64,000 nt of DNA from Acanthamoeba sp. SK_2022b (GCA_027943245.1 JANDJZ010000070.1:62001-126000); one strand, 5' to 3'. Positions 18,533 through 31,210 are shown, counted from the first letter of the stretch. Notes: a model not told the origin generated them from the sequence alone. Numbers and translations: made by a program.

Positions 18533-20860
18533 ATGATATCTGAGAGGGTGAGTGAATGCGAACCGGGCGAAGAACGGGACAGTGGCAAGGAAGGGCAGGA
18601 ACCAGCCACCAGAAAACGAAGATGGGGCGACGAGTTGACCGATAAGGTGAAGACCATAGAGAGCGAAATCAAGGGGCTCAATCAGCTTGCCGCAAGTCAC
18701 AGCGTGTCTACGTACTTGTCCGACCTTCTCCATCAGTTCGATCTTATCTCAGGAGAAGTAAAGCATAGGCTCCAAGAACTCAACAATCTCGAAGCCTTCC
18801 TCGTGCGCCCTCTCCCCCTCGCAACGCAAACGTTTTGCGCTACTGTTATTAGCTAATTTTATGTCTATTTTTATTTCGATTATGCAGAAGGTGCACATGG
18901 GCAGCGCTTGCTCGACCGTCACCTGCAGTTACTTTTCGGTATTGCCGCTCGAGCTCAACCTTCACATATTGACCTTCCTCAGCGCGAGAGACCTGGCCTC
19001 GGTGGCTCTCGTCAATCGCGAATGGCACCGCCTTGCCTCGGACGAGGCACTGTGGAAGGGGCTCTGTGACAAGAGATGGCGCGCCAGAAGCGCGGGTCTC
19101 GAAAAGGAGGTGCCATCGCTCTCACTTGCATCCCCACACTCCACCGCGGACGACAACGACGAGTGCTCGGAAGACAATGGGCGAGTGCGTCACCTCATCC
19201 TCTTCTCTCTGTCCAACTGGTCGTCCGCCTCTCCCCGGGGAGCTTCACCTAACACTCGCCACGTCCAGGCCAAGAAGCGCTTCAAGCGAAGCTGGAAGGA
19301 CGTGTTCGAGTACAGGAAGCGGCTGGACGACGACTGGCGCACTGGGCAGTATTCCCGCGTTGTTACCCTGGTAGGCCACGAGTCGCAGGTGTGCTGCTGT
19401 CAGTACGACGACGAGAAGATCATCTCTGGGTCTTTCGACGCCACCGTCAAGGGTGCGGCCCGGCCACCAAGAAGTGCTGCGTGCGTGCCGCCGCTCCGTT
19501 TGCCTGACCCGCAGGCGATTGCATTCCAGTGTGGGACATCCGTAACCTGGAGGAGAAGGACGAGGTCAAGGCCGTCATGGCGTTGAACAAAGACGACACC
19601 CAGCACGCTCACAGGGACCGCGTGCTTTGCCTCATGTTCGAGGGCGACACCCTCGTGACGGGCGGCAGGTACGACCGCTTTCTCACTACTGACCGAATCC
19701 AACCAAACTCAAGCTCCGCTGCTTCCGCTCAGGGACGAAACGGTGAAAATATGGGACTTGAACGTGGGCAGATGCGTCAACACGCTGGTGGGGCACACGG
19801 ACAACGTATGGTACCTGCAGTTTGACGAGGACAAGATCGTCAGCGGAAGCGCCGACAAAACGATATGCTTCTGGGATTTCAGGTTTGCCCACTCAGTCCC
19901 ACCACCAAACCACTCTACCGGGCCTAAAAGGTTTTCTCCCCCATTGCTTCCAGGTCGGGCAAATGTTTCAACACGCTGGTGGGCCACGAACGCGGTCTGT
20001 CCTGCCTCCACTTCGAGGAGGATTTGCTCATGTCCGGAAGTGCAGACCGGTACCTCCACTCGCTGCTAGAGCGGCGTTTTTTTATTTATTTATTTATTTA
20101 TTTATTTATTCGATCAATCGTTTTTGTGGTGGTCATTTGTAACAGGACCATCAAGCTTTGGGATTTGCGAACGATGCGAAGTAGGGACACGCTCATGGGA
20201 CACACCGATGCAGTGTATTGTTTGTATTACCACAACAATCGACTCATCTCCGGTGGTGAGGACAGGACTGCTCGGGTACCTCACGCATGCCACGTGTTCG
20301 CGATGTGCCCTGCAGCCCACCTCTCTCACCTCTTTCTATCCTTCTCAATCCCTCCGCTGGCCCATAAGGTTTGGGATTTGGAGCTGGGTCGTTGCGTGGC
20401 CGTCGTCTCAGACGAGGACTGCGTGGACAGGCACACAGGTGCCATCTATTGCATGCAGTTTGATAACCGACGGCTCATCACGGGCTCCTTCGATCACACC
20501 ATCAAGGTAACACGCACGTCCGCTCAATCGCACCCCCGTTCGCAGGCCGAGATGACCTCTGCGCACACTACCTGATGCGGTTATTCGATTGATTGGCTGT
20601 TTAGCTGTGGGACATGGACACCTTCGAGTGCCTGCACACGTTCGGCTCGTTCACGGGCGAGACCGATTTCCACGCCTCCACCGTGCGACAAGTACAATTT
20701 GACGACTTCAAGATGGTGCGCTGCCGGTCAACCCCTTTCTTCTCGCTCAGGTGCAGCTGCTATTCGCTTACCTCTCTCTCTCTCTCTCTCGTCCCGCTCC
20801 AAGGTCTCCGCGTCAGCAGATCGCACGATTAAGATCACTGAGTTTCTGAGGAGCGATTAG
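18533..20860 (+). CDS. FBXW7/Cdc4-like F-box/WD40 protein
   Basis: Likely SCF receptor of the Cdc4/FBXW7 class, which binds phosphodegrons through a WD40 propeller. ATG 18533 opens a charged N-terminus (TRKRRWGDEL, a possible nuclear signal) and a helix resembling a dimerisation segment. The F-box follows (LPLELNLHILTFLSARDLA, VNREWHRLASDEALWKGLC), then a basic linker (KKRFKRSWKDVFEYRKR). WD blades come next: SQVCCCQYDDEKIISGSFD, MFEGDTLVTGGRDETVKIW, NVWYLQFDEDKIVSGSADK, GLSCLHFEEDLLMSGSADR, AVYCLYYHNNRLISGGEDR, AIYCMQFDNRRLITGSFDH and VQFDDFKMVSASADRTIKI. That is seven blades. Exon junctions generally fall inside blades. It stops at 20858-20860. I could not check phosphodegron-binding Arg positions without alignment. 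Confidence 0.9.
20078..20110 (+). repeat. (TTTA)n microsatellite in an intron
   Basis: About eight TTTA units lie in the intron between the WD blades ending SGSADR and starting TIKLWD. It is the most AT-rich intron of this gene. Confidence 0.9.
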
Positions 20861-21277
20861 ACCAGTCCACTTCACAAGACCTGATAGCTGTAAACAAGAA
20901 ACATGCAAAAAGCCTTCCCTGTGCAGTAGTAGTGCACGCGAAGATGCCAAGGAAGGACATACTCGTACTCGCCGTGTGAGTCGATCGCGTCAGAACTCCG
21001 GTTAATTTGCCCATGAAGCCGTCGACCCTTGCAAACACTCACAACCACAAACATCCGTCGCTGGCTTTGACGCCCCCACCCAGTGAGGGTCAGCAAAAAT
21101 AAGCGCACATAAGGAAGAAGACTCGCAGGCAAGACCTCCTCATAAATTTAAATCTCTCCTTTCTTTTCATTTGATCTCTGATTTGATCGTTTACCTTGCC
21201 TTGTTATGATACCGTGCTAGTGAAGGGCCCTTGGCAAATCAATTTTCTGGTGGGCACGTCACGGAGGAGGTGAGAGG
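20861..21277. other. Intergenic region upstream of the myotubularin gene
   Basis: No coding potential that continues a neighbour. The second half is AT-rich (21138-21190, with tttaaat and tttgat motifs) and probably holds the promoter of the downstream gene. Nothing else is recognised. Confidence 0.5.
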
Positions 21278-23674
21278 ATGGAGGACAGTGGCCTGCAGCA
21301 GGGGACAGAGTTGCAGCTGCGGCTGGAGGGCTGGCTTCGAAAGCGAGGCGAGAAGGGTGCCATCAAGTCGTGGAAGAAGCGCTGGTTTATCCTCAAGGGC
21401 AAGAAGCTCTTCTATTACGTCACCAACACCTCCAACACGCCCAAGGGCTTCATCGACCTCCTCCAGACCAGCCGCATTTTCCCCTTCAACACCAAGCGCA
21501 AGGTCAGTCTCCCTCTTCTCCCACACCTGGCCATCTCTCTTCTCACGAATGGCGCCACGCCCGTGTAGGATGAGTATGCCTTCTGCATTGTGGCACAGAA
21601 GGAGGGCCGAGAGCGCGAGTTCTACCTCACCACCGTGGTACCCTGCTCCTCCTCCATCTCCTTTCTCCTCCCGCCGGTTCTCTGTCTGGCTTGACCAACG
21701 CGCGCTCTTCTGCTTGAAACGATGATTGCTGTGGCACTACCACCCACTCGCACGATCCGATGCCACCGTGTGCTGATCCATTGGGCTTGCATGCACGGTC
21801 TATCAGTCAGAGGAGGAGAGGTCCTACTGGATGTTTGGGCTCAGCCAGATCGTGCGCCAGCTGCGCGAGGAATTCAATCGGCTGGCGGTGAGCGGCTCGG
21901 CCATCCTGCCCCCCTCATCGTCGGCAGACGCTGCCTCATCGGCCACATCTCCCCTGTTCCCGCGCGCCAGGGCGCCAGGTCAGCAGCAGTCCCCGCCCAG
22001 GACCCCCGCCTCATTCTACGACTACCTCTCCACGCCGGCCACCACTTCCACATCCACGTCGACCGCCGCTCCTTCCTCGCAGCTCAACCGCTCCCAACCG
22101 CCCTCACTAACATCGTCGCGGCCTCCCCTCAAGAAGAGCACCTCGGTAGCCCCCCCCCTTCACTCCTCTCCATGCCCCCTCCGTCCATCTGATTATCGCG
22201 TGGTGATGCTGGCCTCCACGCCATCCAGGACACGGCCTCGCGAGCTCGGGCCCGCCTGCAGCACGAGAACAAGCCGCTGCCGACGATCCCACAGCCCCCG
22301 GGGCGCCCCTCCAACCCGGCTCCCGGAGCGACTCGGCACTTCAAATCCAACTCCGACGACATGTCGCGAGGCAACGATGTCTTCGCTGTCGCCGCCGCCG
22401 CCGCTGCGTCGGGGCGCGAGGCGTCGGAAAAGAGGGCGTCTGACGGCCGCAGCCTGGCCTTTGCGGAGCTGCCACCCCGCGCGCAGCAGACCTCGCTCGG
22501 TGTCCCCTACGGCCTCAACAGATCGTGCTCCAACGTCAACGCCATTTCGCACTCAGCCCTGGTGCCCTCCAAGTCCGAACGTGCGTGAGCACCTTTCCGA
22601 CGCACACCGCACATCACAACATCTTGGCCCCATCGCCGAAACTGCGGGCGACGTTGTTGATGAGAGCCATGCGCCTGTGTGACCGCTGACGTGTGGGCCA
22701 CGCGTGCAGGCAATCTCCGCTCCGACGAGTTCGTGTCGTTCTCGCCCGTCCCCACGCCGATCAACAGCATCACGTCCAAGCTGCGCGTGCGCCCGAGCTA
22801 CCTCATGCGCGGCGAGGAAGTCGTTTGGGGCGAAAACTACGCCTCGAGGTACCGCCCCCCGCTCCCCTCCGAGCTGTGTCTGCTTCGCTCGGCCTCGTAA
22901 CGCCGAGGGCTCAGACCTCCCCCCCCCCGGTGACTTGTCCACCTCGCTCGTAGGTACACCGATTGGCTGGAGGAGTCGCGAGTGCCCGGATGCCTTCTCA
23001 TCACCAACTACCAACTCATATTCGTGCCCGACGCCGCTGCCCAGGTGCGACTCGGGTCGCTCACGACTGCTTTTATCGCACTTTTGTTTAAGCGGCGGGG
23101 CTCGGGGCAGGACTCGCCGGGTGGCTATGATGAGGTCCGTGTGCCGCTCTGCAGCATCATCCGGGTCGAGCCCCTCAGCTTCAGCGGCGACAGCACCGAA
23201 AACTCGGGCAATGGCCCAACCGCCTACCAGAAGTTGGTGAGCGTCCTCCTTCTCCCCCCCCCCTCTCGGGGTGTCTCGTGCGAGCACGCATGTGTTCACT
23301 TTTCCCAATGTGCGCGCGACGCAGGTAAAGAAGGCCATTCCGGCACCGCTGCGGCAGAAGAAGAGGTACGTGTCGTCCGTGCAGTCGATCGCGCACTCCG
23401 AGCACCTGGTGGACGTGTGGTGCAAGGACATACGCACCATCCGCCTCGGCTTTGGCTGCTTCACCGATTCCCGCAAGCTGGTACGCGCTCCCCCCACCCC
23501 CCACCACACCCGTGAAGCGGTCGGACCCGCACCGCAGAGCTGCGCCGGTGCTCAATCGAACGCATTCATGGCGTGTCCAGTTCGTCGACGCCGTGCGCAC
23601 GCATTCGCCGGCCTCCGTGACAGGCCTGTTTGCATTCGCCTATCGTCCTCCCAAAGAAGAAAAGTACACAAAAG

Positions 23675-23722
<48 letters not shown>

Positions 23723-25260
23723 CACACACACACACATCACACACATTTCCAATGCCTGGGGATTGCCCGGCGCGTGCGTGTGTATCAGTCTTCTCCTCAT
23801 CTTTTTGCGCATCTCCTCAGGAAGTGGTATGATCCTGACAAGGGATGGGGCGTGTACGATGTGTTCGAGGAGTACCAACGAATCGGCATCCCCAGCAAGT
23901 GCGTTCTTACTACGACTTCTGGTGCACAATATCATTTTTAGTATGAGCGATGGTGCTATTTTTTACGTTTTCCTATTTATTACCAAAATTTTCTCATTGA
24001 TTATTATTATTATTTTATTTCCGTTTGCTTATATGCCGTTGCATCCAACTTGGCGTGCAGCCTGTGGCGATTAACGCAGGTCAACGAGGACTACTCCTTC
24101 TGCAAGTCGTACCCCAAAGTATTGGCCGTGCCCACGGTAACCTGAGCCTCCCTCTCCCACGGCTTCGTAATCTCCAATTGGCCTAAGGCGCCCATTTCCT
24201 CACCGGTTCTTTGTTGGTGGGCGGATGGGCGGGTGGGTGGGAGACGATTAGGGCTTCTCCGATACGATGCTGCCGGCGGTGCGCGACTTCCGGACGAGCG
24301 GCCGCATTCCCGTGGCCGTGTGGCGACATCCGGGCAACGGCGCGGTCATAGTGAGATGCAGCCAACCGCGCGTGGGCATCACCCTCCAGCAGAACTTCGA
24401 GGACGAGCATCTGCTCCGCATCATCAGGTGCCCCAAACGTTGAACGCCTCGCGCGCGCGTCTACCCCCGCCCGCCTCGTGCTGCTCTCTGACTGTCGACG
24501 TTCATCGTAACACACGGACGCGTGCGCACGAATGGGACAGGGAGGCGTGTCCGCGGTCAGAGACTCTGTTCGTGTTCGACGCGCGGCCCAAGGCCAACGC
24601 CATGGCCAACCAGGCCAAGGGGGCGGGCTACGAGCGGCAGGATATCTACAAGAACACGCGGTTCAAGTTCCTCGGGATCGACAACATCCACGTCGTGCGC
24701 GACAGCCACAGAAAGCTCTACGAGCAGTGCCACACGTTCAACATCAACGAAGACAACAGCCAGGTACTCGTTGCCTGAACCAACGCGCACGCGCCACGAG
24801 CACCTACGCTTACGCGTGGCACGTGTACGTTCACGTCGTAGACGGCGTGGTACTCGGCGTTGACGACCTGGATGAGCCACATCTACACCGTGCTGCGAGG
24901 AGCAGTTAAGGTGGCGGCGACCGTGCATGACCTGGAGGCCTCGGCGGTCGTCCACTGCAGCGATGGCTGGGACCGCACGCCGCAGGTATTGCTTGCGCTC
25001 TCGTGACGTGCGCATGGTGTCCTTCTGCGGTCCCCTCCCCACTCGTGTCCACAGTTTGCTGTGATCGATCGGTTGCTGACGTGTCGCCGCACAGATCGTG
25101 TCGCTGGCGCAGCTGATCCTGGATGACTACTACCGAACCTTCACTGGCTTCCAGGTGTTGATTGAAAAGGTTCACCTGCCTTGACGTGGTCTCCCTTCTC
25201 CGCGTGCCGCGCTCATCGCACCTGGCGGCACCCACGGGCGCACACACGCCCACACACACA

Positions 25261-25318
<58 letters not shown>

Positions 25319-26042
25319 ACACACACACACACCCACACACAACACACACACCACAGGAGTGGTTATCCTTTGGGCACAAGTTTGCCGACCGAGCGGCGCA
25401 TTACGACACGCCCCACAAGTCGGGCAAGAAGCGGGAGTCGTCGCCTATCTTCCACCAGTTTCTGGATTGCGTGTGGCAGTTGATGCAGCAGTACCCTCAC
25501 CATTTTGACTTTAACGGTTCGGTTTTCCCCGGCCACTTTGTTCTATGTTGGCCGCTGACTGGCCCCCTCTTGTTGCAGGCGAATTTTTGTTGGCCTTGAG
25601 TGACCACTCGCACTCGGGTCTGTACGGGACGTTTCTGTGCAACAGCCAAAAACAAAGGTGCCGCCGCCTCCAGAGCAAGACACGAAATTACATGGGGGGG
25701 GAGGGAAGGCAGCTGCTGGACACTACTCACACCACAGCGCACGCACTGCATGACAGAGAGGATCCAGCCATTGCGCTGAAGGTGCGGACTACTTCATTTT
25801 GGGCTCACGCCAATGCCAACCGAAGCCGCTACCTCAATCCCAGGTACATGTACCTCGCAATGGAGAAGAATAACATGTCGCCTCGAAGTCACGAACTCAC
25901 ACGCGCGCCTCACAGATACAGCGGGGAGACGCGGGGCGTGCTGCCGCAGTACGAGCTGTGCGCAAACTACAAGCGCCTGCAGCTGTGGCGGGAGTACTAC
26001 TTTCGATACAACCCGGCCATGCTACCCTTCACCTTCCTTTAG
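21278..26042 (+). CDS. PH-domain myotubularin phosphoinositide 3-phosphatase, active type
   Basis: Predicted to remove the 3-phosphate from PI3P / PI(3,5)P2 on endosomes. The N-terminal PH domain (21308-21870) shows LEGWLRKRGEKGAIKSWKKR, WFILKGKKLFYYV and SYWMFGLSQIVRQL. A Ser/Pro-rich linker of roughly 280 residues follows, then a PH-GRAM region (VVWGENYAS, GCLLITNYQLIFVP) and the phosphatase domain (WYDPDKGWGVYDVFEEYQR, FRTSGRIPVAVWRHP, SHIYTVLRG). The P-loop CSDGWDRT (24956-24979) keeps the Cys and Arg of the Cx5R signature, so this is not a dead-phosphatase member. The C-terminal block has DFNGEFLLALSDHSHSGLYG and ends MLPFTFL-stop. At least a dozen introns are present, two with long CA runs. 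The separate N-terminal PH domain is extra to the usual PH-GRAM. Confidence 0.92.
23675..23745 (+). repeat. (CA)n microsatellite next to a 5' splice site
   Basis: Intron 23664-23820 of the myotubularin gene. The CA run starts about 10 bases after the donor GTACAC and is interrupted by two TCACAC units near its end. Confidence 0.92.
25240..25351 (+). repeat. (CA)n microsatellite abutting a 3' splice site
   Basis: Intron 25155-25356 of the myotubularin gene. About 110 bases of CA dinucleotide with a few CCCA interruptions run straight into the acceptor accacag, so CA occupies the usual polypyrimidine position. Confidence 0.92.
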
Positions 26043-26174
26043 GGAAAAAGTGTTATCGCTGTTGTTGTTGTAGAATAGCTACGAGAGGAGAGAGTTGTAA
26101 CTGAAGATGACGATCATCAACCAGATGAAAAAAGTAAAGTGGAAAAGGTGGTGTGCGCGGTGGTTGTTCTTGGC

Positions 26175-29100
26175 TTAGGCGACGGCGACGGTGATGTGGT
26201 CCGGGGTGATGTGGTAGTCGTAGGGGAGCGAGGCCGAAGGCGCGGAGAAGGAGATGGGCGAGGAGGCGTTGGAGAACGAGGAGGCGCGGAGAGAGTGGGG
26301 CTCGGGCAGGTAGTGGGCGGTGTCGAAGTTGACGTTCTGCCCCGCCGCCAGGGTCCACTCATGGCGGGCGAGCAAGTTCATCAGGAACAGCTTCACCGTG
26401 TAGAAGCTCAGGTCCTCGCCCACGCAGCGGTGCGACGTCGGGCTGTCACGCGGTCCGCCTCCCTGGGGCACGTACGAATACTCGCTGTTGACCTCATCTG
26501 CACACGCACACACGCACATGTTAGCGCTGGCAGGGTTTGAGCGACGGTTGAGGCCGAGGGGTTACCAGCAAAGCGGGTGGGGTCGAATTCCTCGGGGTTC
26601 TTGTGGTTGTTGGAGTCCAGGTGGGTGGTGGCCACGGCACCTGGCGACGGAGAGGGGTGAGCCTCTAAATGAAGAGAGGAGGAGGTCGTGCGGAGGGGGG
26701 AGGCGATGATAGCGCACCGATAACCTTGAAGTTTTCGGGGATCAAGTAGCCGTCGAACTCGAAGTTGAGCTTGGCCTTGCCCCACTCGATCACGGTCGAA
26801 GGATAGAATCGGCGGGTCTGTGTGAGGAAAGGGGAGGGGTGAGTGGATCATCCCTGGCAATCCCAATCGAGAGATCTCTCTCCAGCAAAGAACGTGACGG
26901 TAGGGGAGGTCTTGATCTTCTACCTCGTTAATGAAGAGAGTGAGCAGGTCGGTGCGGTGGAGCTTGTCAAAGGGCAAGGCGGGGTAGGCGGGGTCGAAAT
27001 GCATCGACTCGACTTCCTCACGCAGAATAGGCACCCAGTCTGTTGGGCAGGTGATGGAATAGCGAGTGGCCGGGGTGAGGGTTCAGCGCTACAGCACCGC
27101 GTGAGGGGGAGAGAGAGAGAGAGAGGCGGCTGTACCTGAGTACTGCTCCATAGCGACCAGCACCGCCGCGATCGGGTTGTAGAGCTCGTACGTGGACAAG
27201 ACCAGGTAGTGCAGCTGGAGACGCCAACGCACGTTAATTGAGTCCCGTGTCGAGGATTGTGGCCTACGTGTGTAGGGTTGTTGGGAGCCATTACCTCGTG
27301 GGCCAAGTGCGTCGGGGTGATGTCGGGAATCTTGTGAGAGAGCTTGAGCATCAGGTCGAGCACGTCGCCGTTGTACCTGTGCCGACAAGCACCCAACCCC
27401 ACCACATAATTTCCGTCAGGAGGCTCTCCAGAGAAGACCGCGGAGTGGGCAAGGGCGGGCTCCTCAGCGCACACGCGCACTTACAGAGAGAGAGAGAGAG
27501 AGAGACATACTTGTTGGAGTGGGCCTCGATCTCGCGGAGGTGGTCTTCGATGGCACGCTCGTACCAGGCGAGCAGCTGGTCCTTGGCGCTCACGCCCCGC
27601 CCTACGTGGTGACACAAAAAAGGGGTAAGGCTCGTGCTGGTGATACCCAGCCAGAGACAGAGGGGAAGGGGGCGGGGGAGGGGTGGCGTACGGTAGGTGG
27701 AGCCGGTGAGGGGGGAGGGGAAGCCCGACAGGGCCGCCAGCACCTGATCCAGCAACGGAGCGAGGTAGTGGCCCTCGTCGTCGGTGAAGAACAGAGTGGA
27801 GGCCATCGAGGCGGTCATGCCCTTGATGTCCCGAAGCAGGTCAAACGGAGCGGGCTGACGGGTCCAGTGGGCCATGTGCCTATTCCGCACACGCAAACGC
27901 GCACGCACTCGTCAGATCATCAATGCTTGAGCGGAGGCCACGGAGGGAAGAGATGGAGGCCGCACTTGTTCATGACCCGATCGAGGGTGCCCAGGTGGGC
28001 CTGGATGACGCCGCGGGTGTTGATGGCCTGCATGATGACGGCGCGCACCTCGGCGTGTCGCGAGTTGTCGAGGGCCGGGAGGATGTCCCGCCCGAGAAGC
28101 GTGGCGATGTGGGCGGGGAGGGCGTCGCGGCGCTGCACGAGGCTGGAGTTGTAGAAGACCTGGCCCAGAGCCTTGGGCCCGGAGAGCACCACCGTGTGGT
28201 CGCCCAACAAGTTCGAATAGGAGACCGGGCCGTACTTCTGCGGACCACGACGGTGGCCACGATGGCCGCGCAGTGAGCGTGACGCTCGCACGAGCCGCAG
28301 TGGGGGGCGACAGCTGAGGTACCCGGACATGGCGGAGGGTGAACTTAAAGGGGTCGCGATAGTAGTCGATAGACTCGCCCAGGTACGGAATGCCCCATGA
28401 TCCTGAGCGGGAGCAGGAGATCTTATTAGTGTTGAAGAAGGGTGAAGGAGGGTTAGGGTCATTGTCGCTTACCAGCCTTGGAACCTGGGGGGAGCTCGTG
28501 CCAGGTGCCGTCGGGGTAGTAGACCGGCCGGGATGGTCCCCAGCCCAGGAAGTACTCGTAGGCGAACATGCACACCAACGCTGTCAACACGCCTACGGAC
28601 ATGCAGACCAGAAGATTAGGGCGAGCGTGTGCAGTTGAAGCGGGGGGGGGTACCGCCAAGGGCGAGGCGAAGGAGAAGCCTGGTGGAGGAAGGGCGCCAT
28701 ACGCTGGCACGCTTGGCGGCAGCAGCGGCGCGGTGCTTGACGCGAGAAGCGCCTCGGCGGCCAGCATCTTCGACCTCCTTTGCCACTCGCTTCACGTACT
28801 GCTCTCCCTTTTTCTTCATCGAGGCGAGCCTCTTCCTTTCTTCATGATCTTCATCCAGACGTTCTTCTTCCTCTTCTTCTTCTTCTTCGACTTCCTCTTC
28901 TCGCGGCTGCGCTTCGTACCTCTCGTCTTCCTCTCCTTCGTAAGAAGATCTCGCGGTGGAATACTCCTCGCCGCTGTCGTCGTAGGTTCGCTGCTGCTGA
29001 CCCTTGCGGTTCTCGATAGCACGAAGCAGATCACGCGCCTGCCTCCGCTCGAGCTCGGCCTCTTCCTCGGACTCCTGGGGCAGGACACCCGCACCAGCGT

Positions 29101-29326
29101 CACGCCCGTAGTACTCGCAAGGCAGGAAGCGCTCGTTGGCCGAAGCCTTGTTGTTGATGGCTGCGCGACCCACTTCGCGTCGGCGCAGGCCGCTATCGGC
29201 AGGCGCAGGTGTGATGACCTCGCGAGTGACGGAGCGAGTGGAGGTGGTGGTTACGCTGGTCGTATTCACGGTGACCTCTTCCTCTTGGGAGAGGTCCAGC
29301 ACGTCGACCTCTCTTTCGTAGGACAT
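26175..29326 (-). CDS. Membrane-anchored CYP152-like cytochrome P450 with long acidic N-terminal arm
   Basis: Read from ATG 29326 downwards. The first exon encodes about 230 residues rich in Glu, with a poly-Glu run near 28880 and an Ala/Lys/Arg helix. The hydrophobic anchor LALGGVLTALVCMFAYEYF is formed across the first intron in phase. Then comes a P450: LPPGSKAG, WGIPYLGESIDYYRDPFKF, YGPVSYSNLLGDHTVVLSG; I-helix LSTYELYNPIAAVLVAMEQ; K-helix FINETRRFYPS (ExxR present); and the heme loop YVPQGGG...HRCVGED with the thiolate Cys codon at 26424-26426. The I-helix has Asn-Pro where monooxygenases have acid-Thr. This, RRFYP and PQGGG...HRCxGE are features of CYP152 peroxygenases (there Arg-Pro). 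H2O2-driven fatty-acid chemistry is possible, but the Arg is missing. It ends at TTA 26175-26177, convergent with the myotubularin gene. Confidence 0.85.
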
Positions 29327-29787
29327 CGTGCTGAAATGGGAGTGATCAAGGTGGCGGGTGGGTTCGGCAAGTGATGGATGTGGAGCGGATGTTGTTAGTT
29401 TGTTCGTTTGAGGTACAATGAGTGCGTCTTGCCCTCCAACGGACTCAGCGGAGCAGGCGGTGACAGAGTGGAGGAATTCTCGCCCGAATGCACTCAGGGC
29501 CTTCCTCTCGAATCCCAGCGAAAGGCTTGTCGACGCCCACACCCCGCGGTCCTCGCAGCTGAGGCCGCGATCTAAGGTCCTACCCACTCACCCTTCATGA
29601 GTGGCCAGCTTGCTTTGGCCCCTCCTGCGTGTGGTAGGTGTCCTCTCGCACGACAGGGCCCAGCTCGAGGCGTGCTTTTTTCCTCGCCAGCGGGCGGTGA
29701 TGTCGACAAAATGGGCTAAAATTTAGAATAATAATAAATCGATTTAACCCCGCCCTGGCAGCGGTGCACTTTGTCTTTGGCCCACCT
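29327..29787. other. Divergent promoter region, P450 / TspO genes
   Basis: 460 bases between the P450 start (minus) and the TspO start (plus). Open frames run through part of it from non-ATG codons but show no conserved sequence. A short AT-rich stretch (29718-29748, aaaatttagaataataataa) lies 40 bases upstream of the TspO ATG and is a reasonable promoter candidate. Confidence 0.55.
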
Positions 29788-31210
29788 ATGGATGCACGAC
29801 TTGGCACGAGCACGCATGGCCCAGGCGAGACAACGACCGAAACTTCCCTCTCATCCTCCTCCGTGAGCTCGTCTTCATCCGAGAGCACCATGGAATCCTC
29901 CGTGCCTTGCCGCGTGCCTAAGGCCAACTCCCACTCGTCCCTCCAAGCCAAGTTTGCTCCGCTCTCGCCCCTCTCCGTCTCCTTCACCGCTGCCACTGCC
30001 CACGACATGCCCGCCTTCGCATCTTTGAAGACGTCGATTAATTACGGCGAGGGAGGCGAAGATGAGGCAGCGCATGCCGCCCATGTACCGACCTCTCGTT
30101 CCACGTCACGCAGCAAGCAGCAGACGTCCCGTGTGGCCACCACCAAGAGCGGGCGGTCCCTCTCGCCCCTGCGCACTCCGTTGGTGCCGACCTGGCGCGA
30201 GTGGTCGCCCCGCCCCACGGGTCACTTGAGCGTCGAGAGCCGGCGCAGAAGAGAGCCCGGACCACCACACCCAAGCGACAGCGCCGATGCGGAGCAGCAG
30301 CCCCACACGGCCATTGTGGAGTCCCGACGCTCAATGGACTGGAGCAAGGTTCGGAGGGAGCGGCTGGCCGCTGCAGGCGCGAGCGTGGCGGAGAGGCTGG
30401 CCTCGGACAGGACCAAGGCAAAGAAGGAAAAGGAGGAGGAGGGAGAGCACCAGCAGCAGCAGCAGCAGAAGAAGAAGAAGAGGCACACCACCGAAGAGAA
30501 GAAGGGCGAAACGAAAGAGGACAAAAAGGCGAAAGCGGAGAAGAAGAAGAGCGAAAATGGCCGGTCTGCAGACAGCGACAGCGAGAGTGAGAGCCACACC
30601 GAGACTGAGGGCGAAGAAACGGAGAGCGAGAGCGAAGCAAACAGCAGCGACAGCGAAGGCGGGCCTCTCCTGAAGCGGAAGGAGGCCAAGCCAAAGAAGG
30701 CACGGGGCCACGACAAACACGGCCACGGCCACCCAAAAGACAAGGGCGCAAGCAAGAAGACGGGGGACATAGAGAGTCAGGTGACAAAGCACGGGGAAGC
30801 GGGCAAGAAGGCGCGCAAAAGCGGACACAAGAAGAGGAAGAGGAGTGAGCACAGCATGGAGGGGGGCTATTTACCCATCTACATGGGTAGACCTCGCCTT
30901 CTTTTCTCTTATTCCTCCTTGTTGTTTTCACTCACAACTGCCGATGTGCGGCCGCAGAGCGAGAGCAAAGGATACTGCCCCTCATGGAACCGCTTGCGCA
31001 AGTGCTGGGCTTCATCGGGTGGCAGGTACCTCTGTCCTCGTTCATCGCCACCACCACATGCCTCGCTGACCACGAGTTCGATGTCCCCCTCCCCTGGCCA
31101 GATCGCAACCTTTGTGCTGGGACTTTCGCTGGGCATCTTCTTGTCTGGCATCACCCCGGGCTACGACATCGCCGACGTTGGCATCAACTCGCACTGGTGG
31201 AACGTGTACG

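Noticed and set aside
23552..23941. Poly-(His-Thr) and poly-(Cys-Val) open frames over CA repeats, also at 25162-25599, 31042-31549 and 52065-52448
   Set aside because: Translations of intronic microsatellites; they continue no conserved protein.
28645..29326. Acidic exon before the P450 as a separate gene
   Set aside because: A GT-AG intron joins it in phase to the membrane anchor and no stop separates them; kept as one gene, with the caveat stated.
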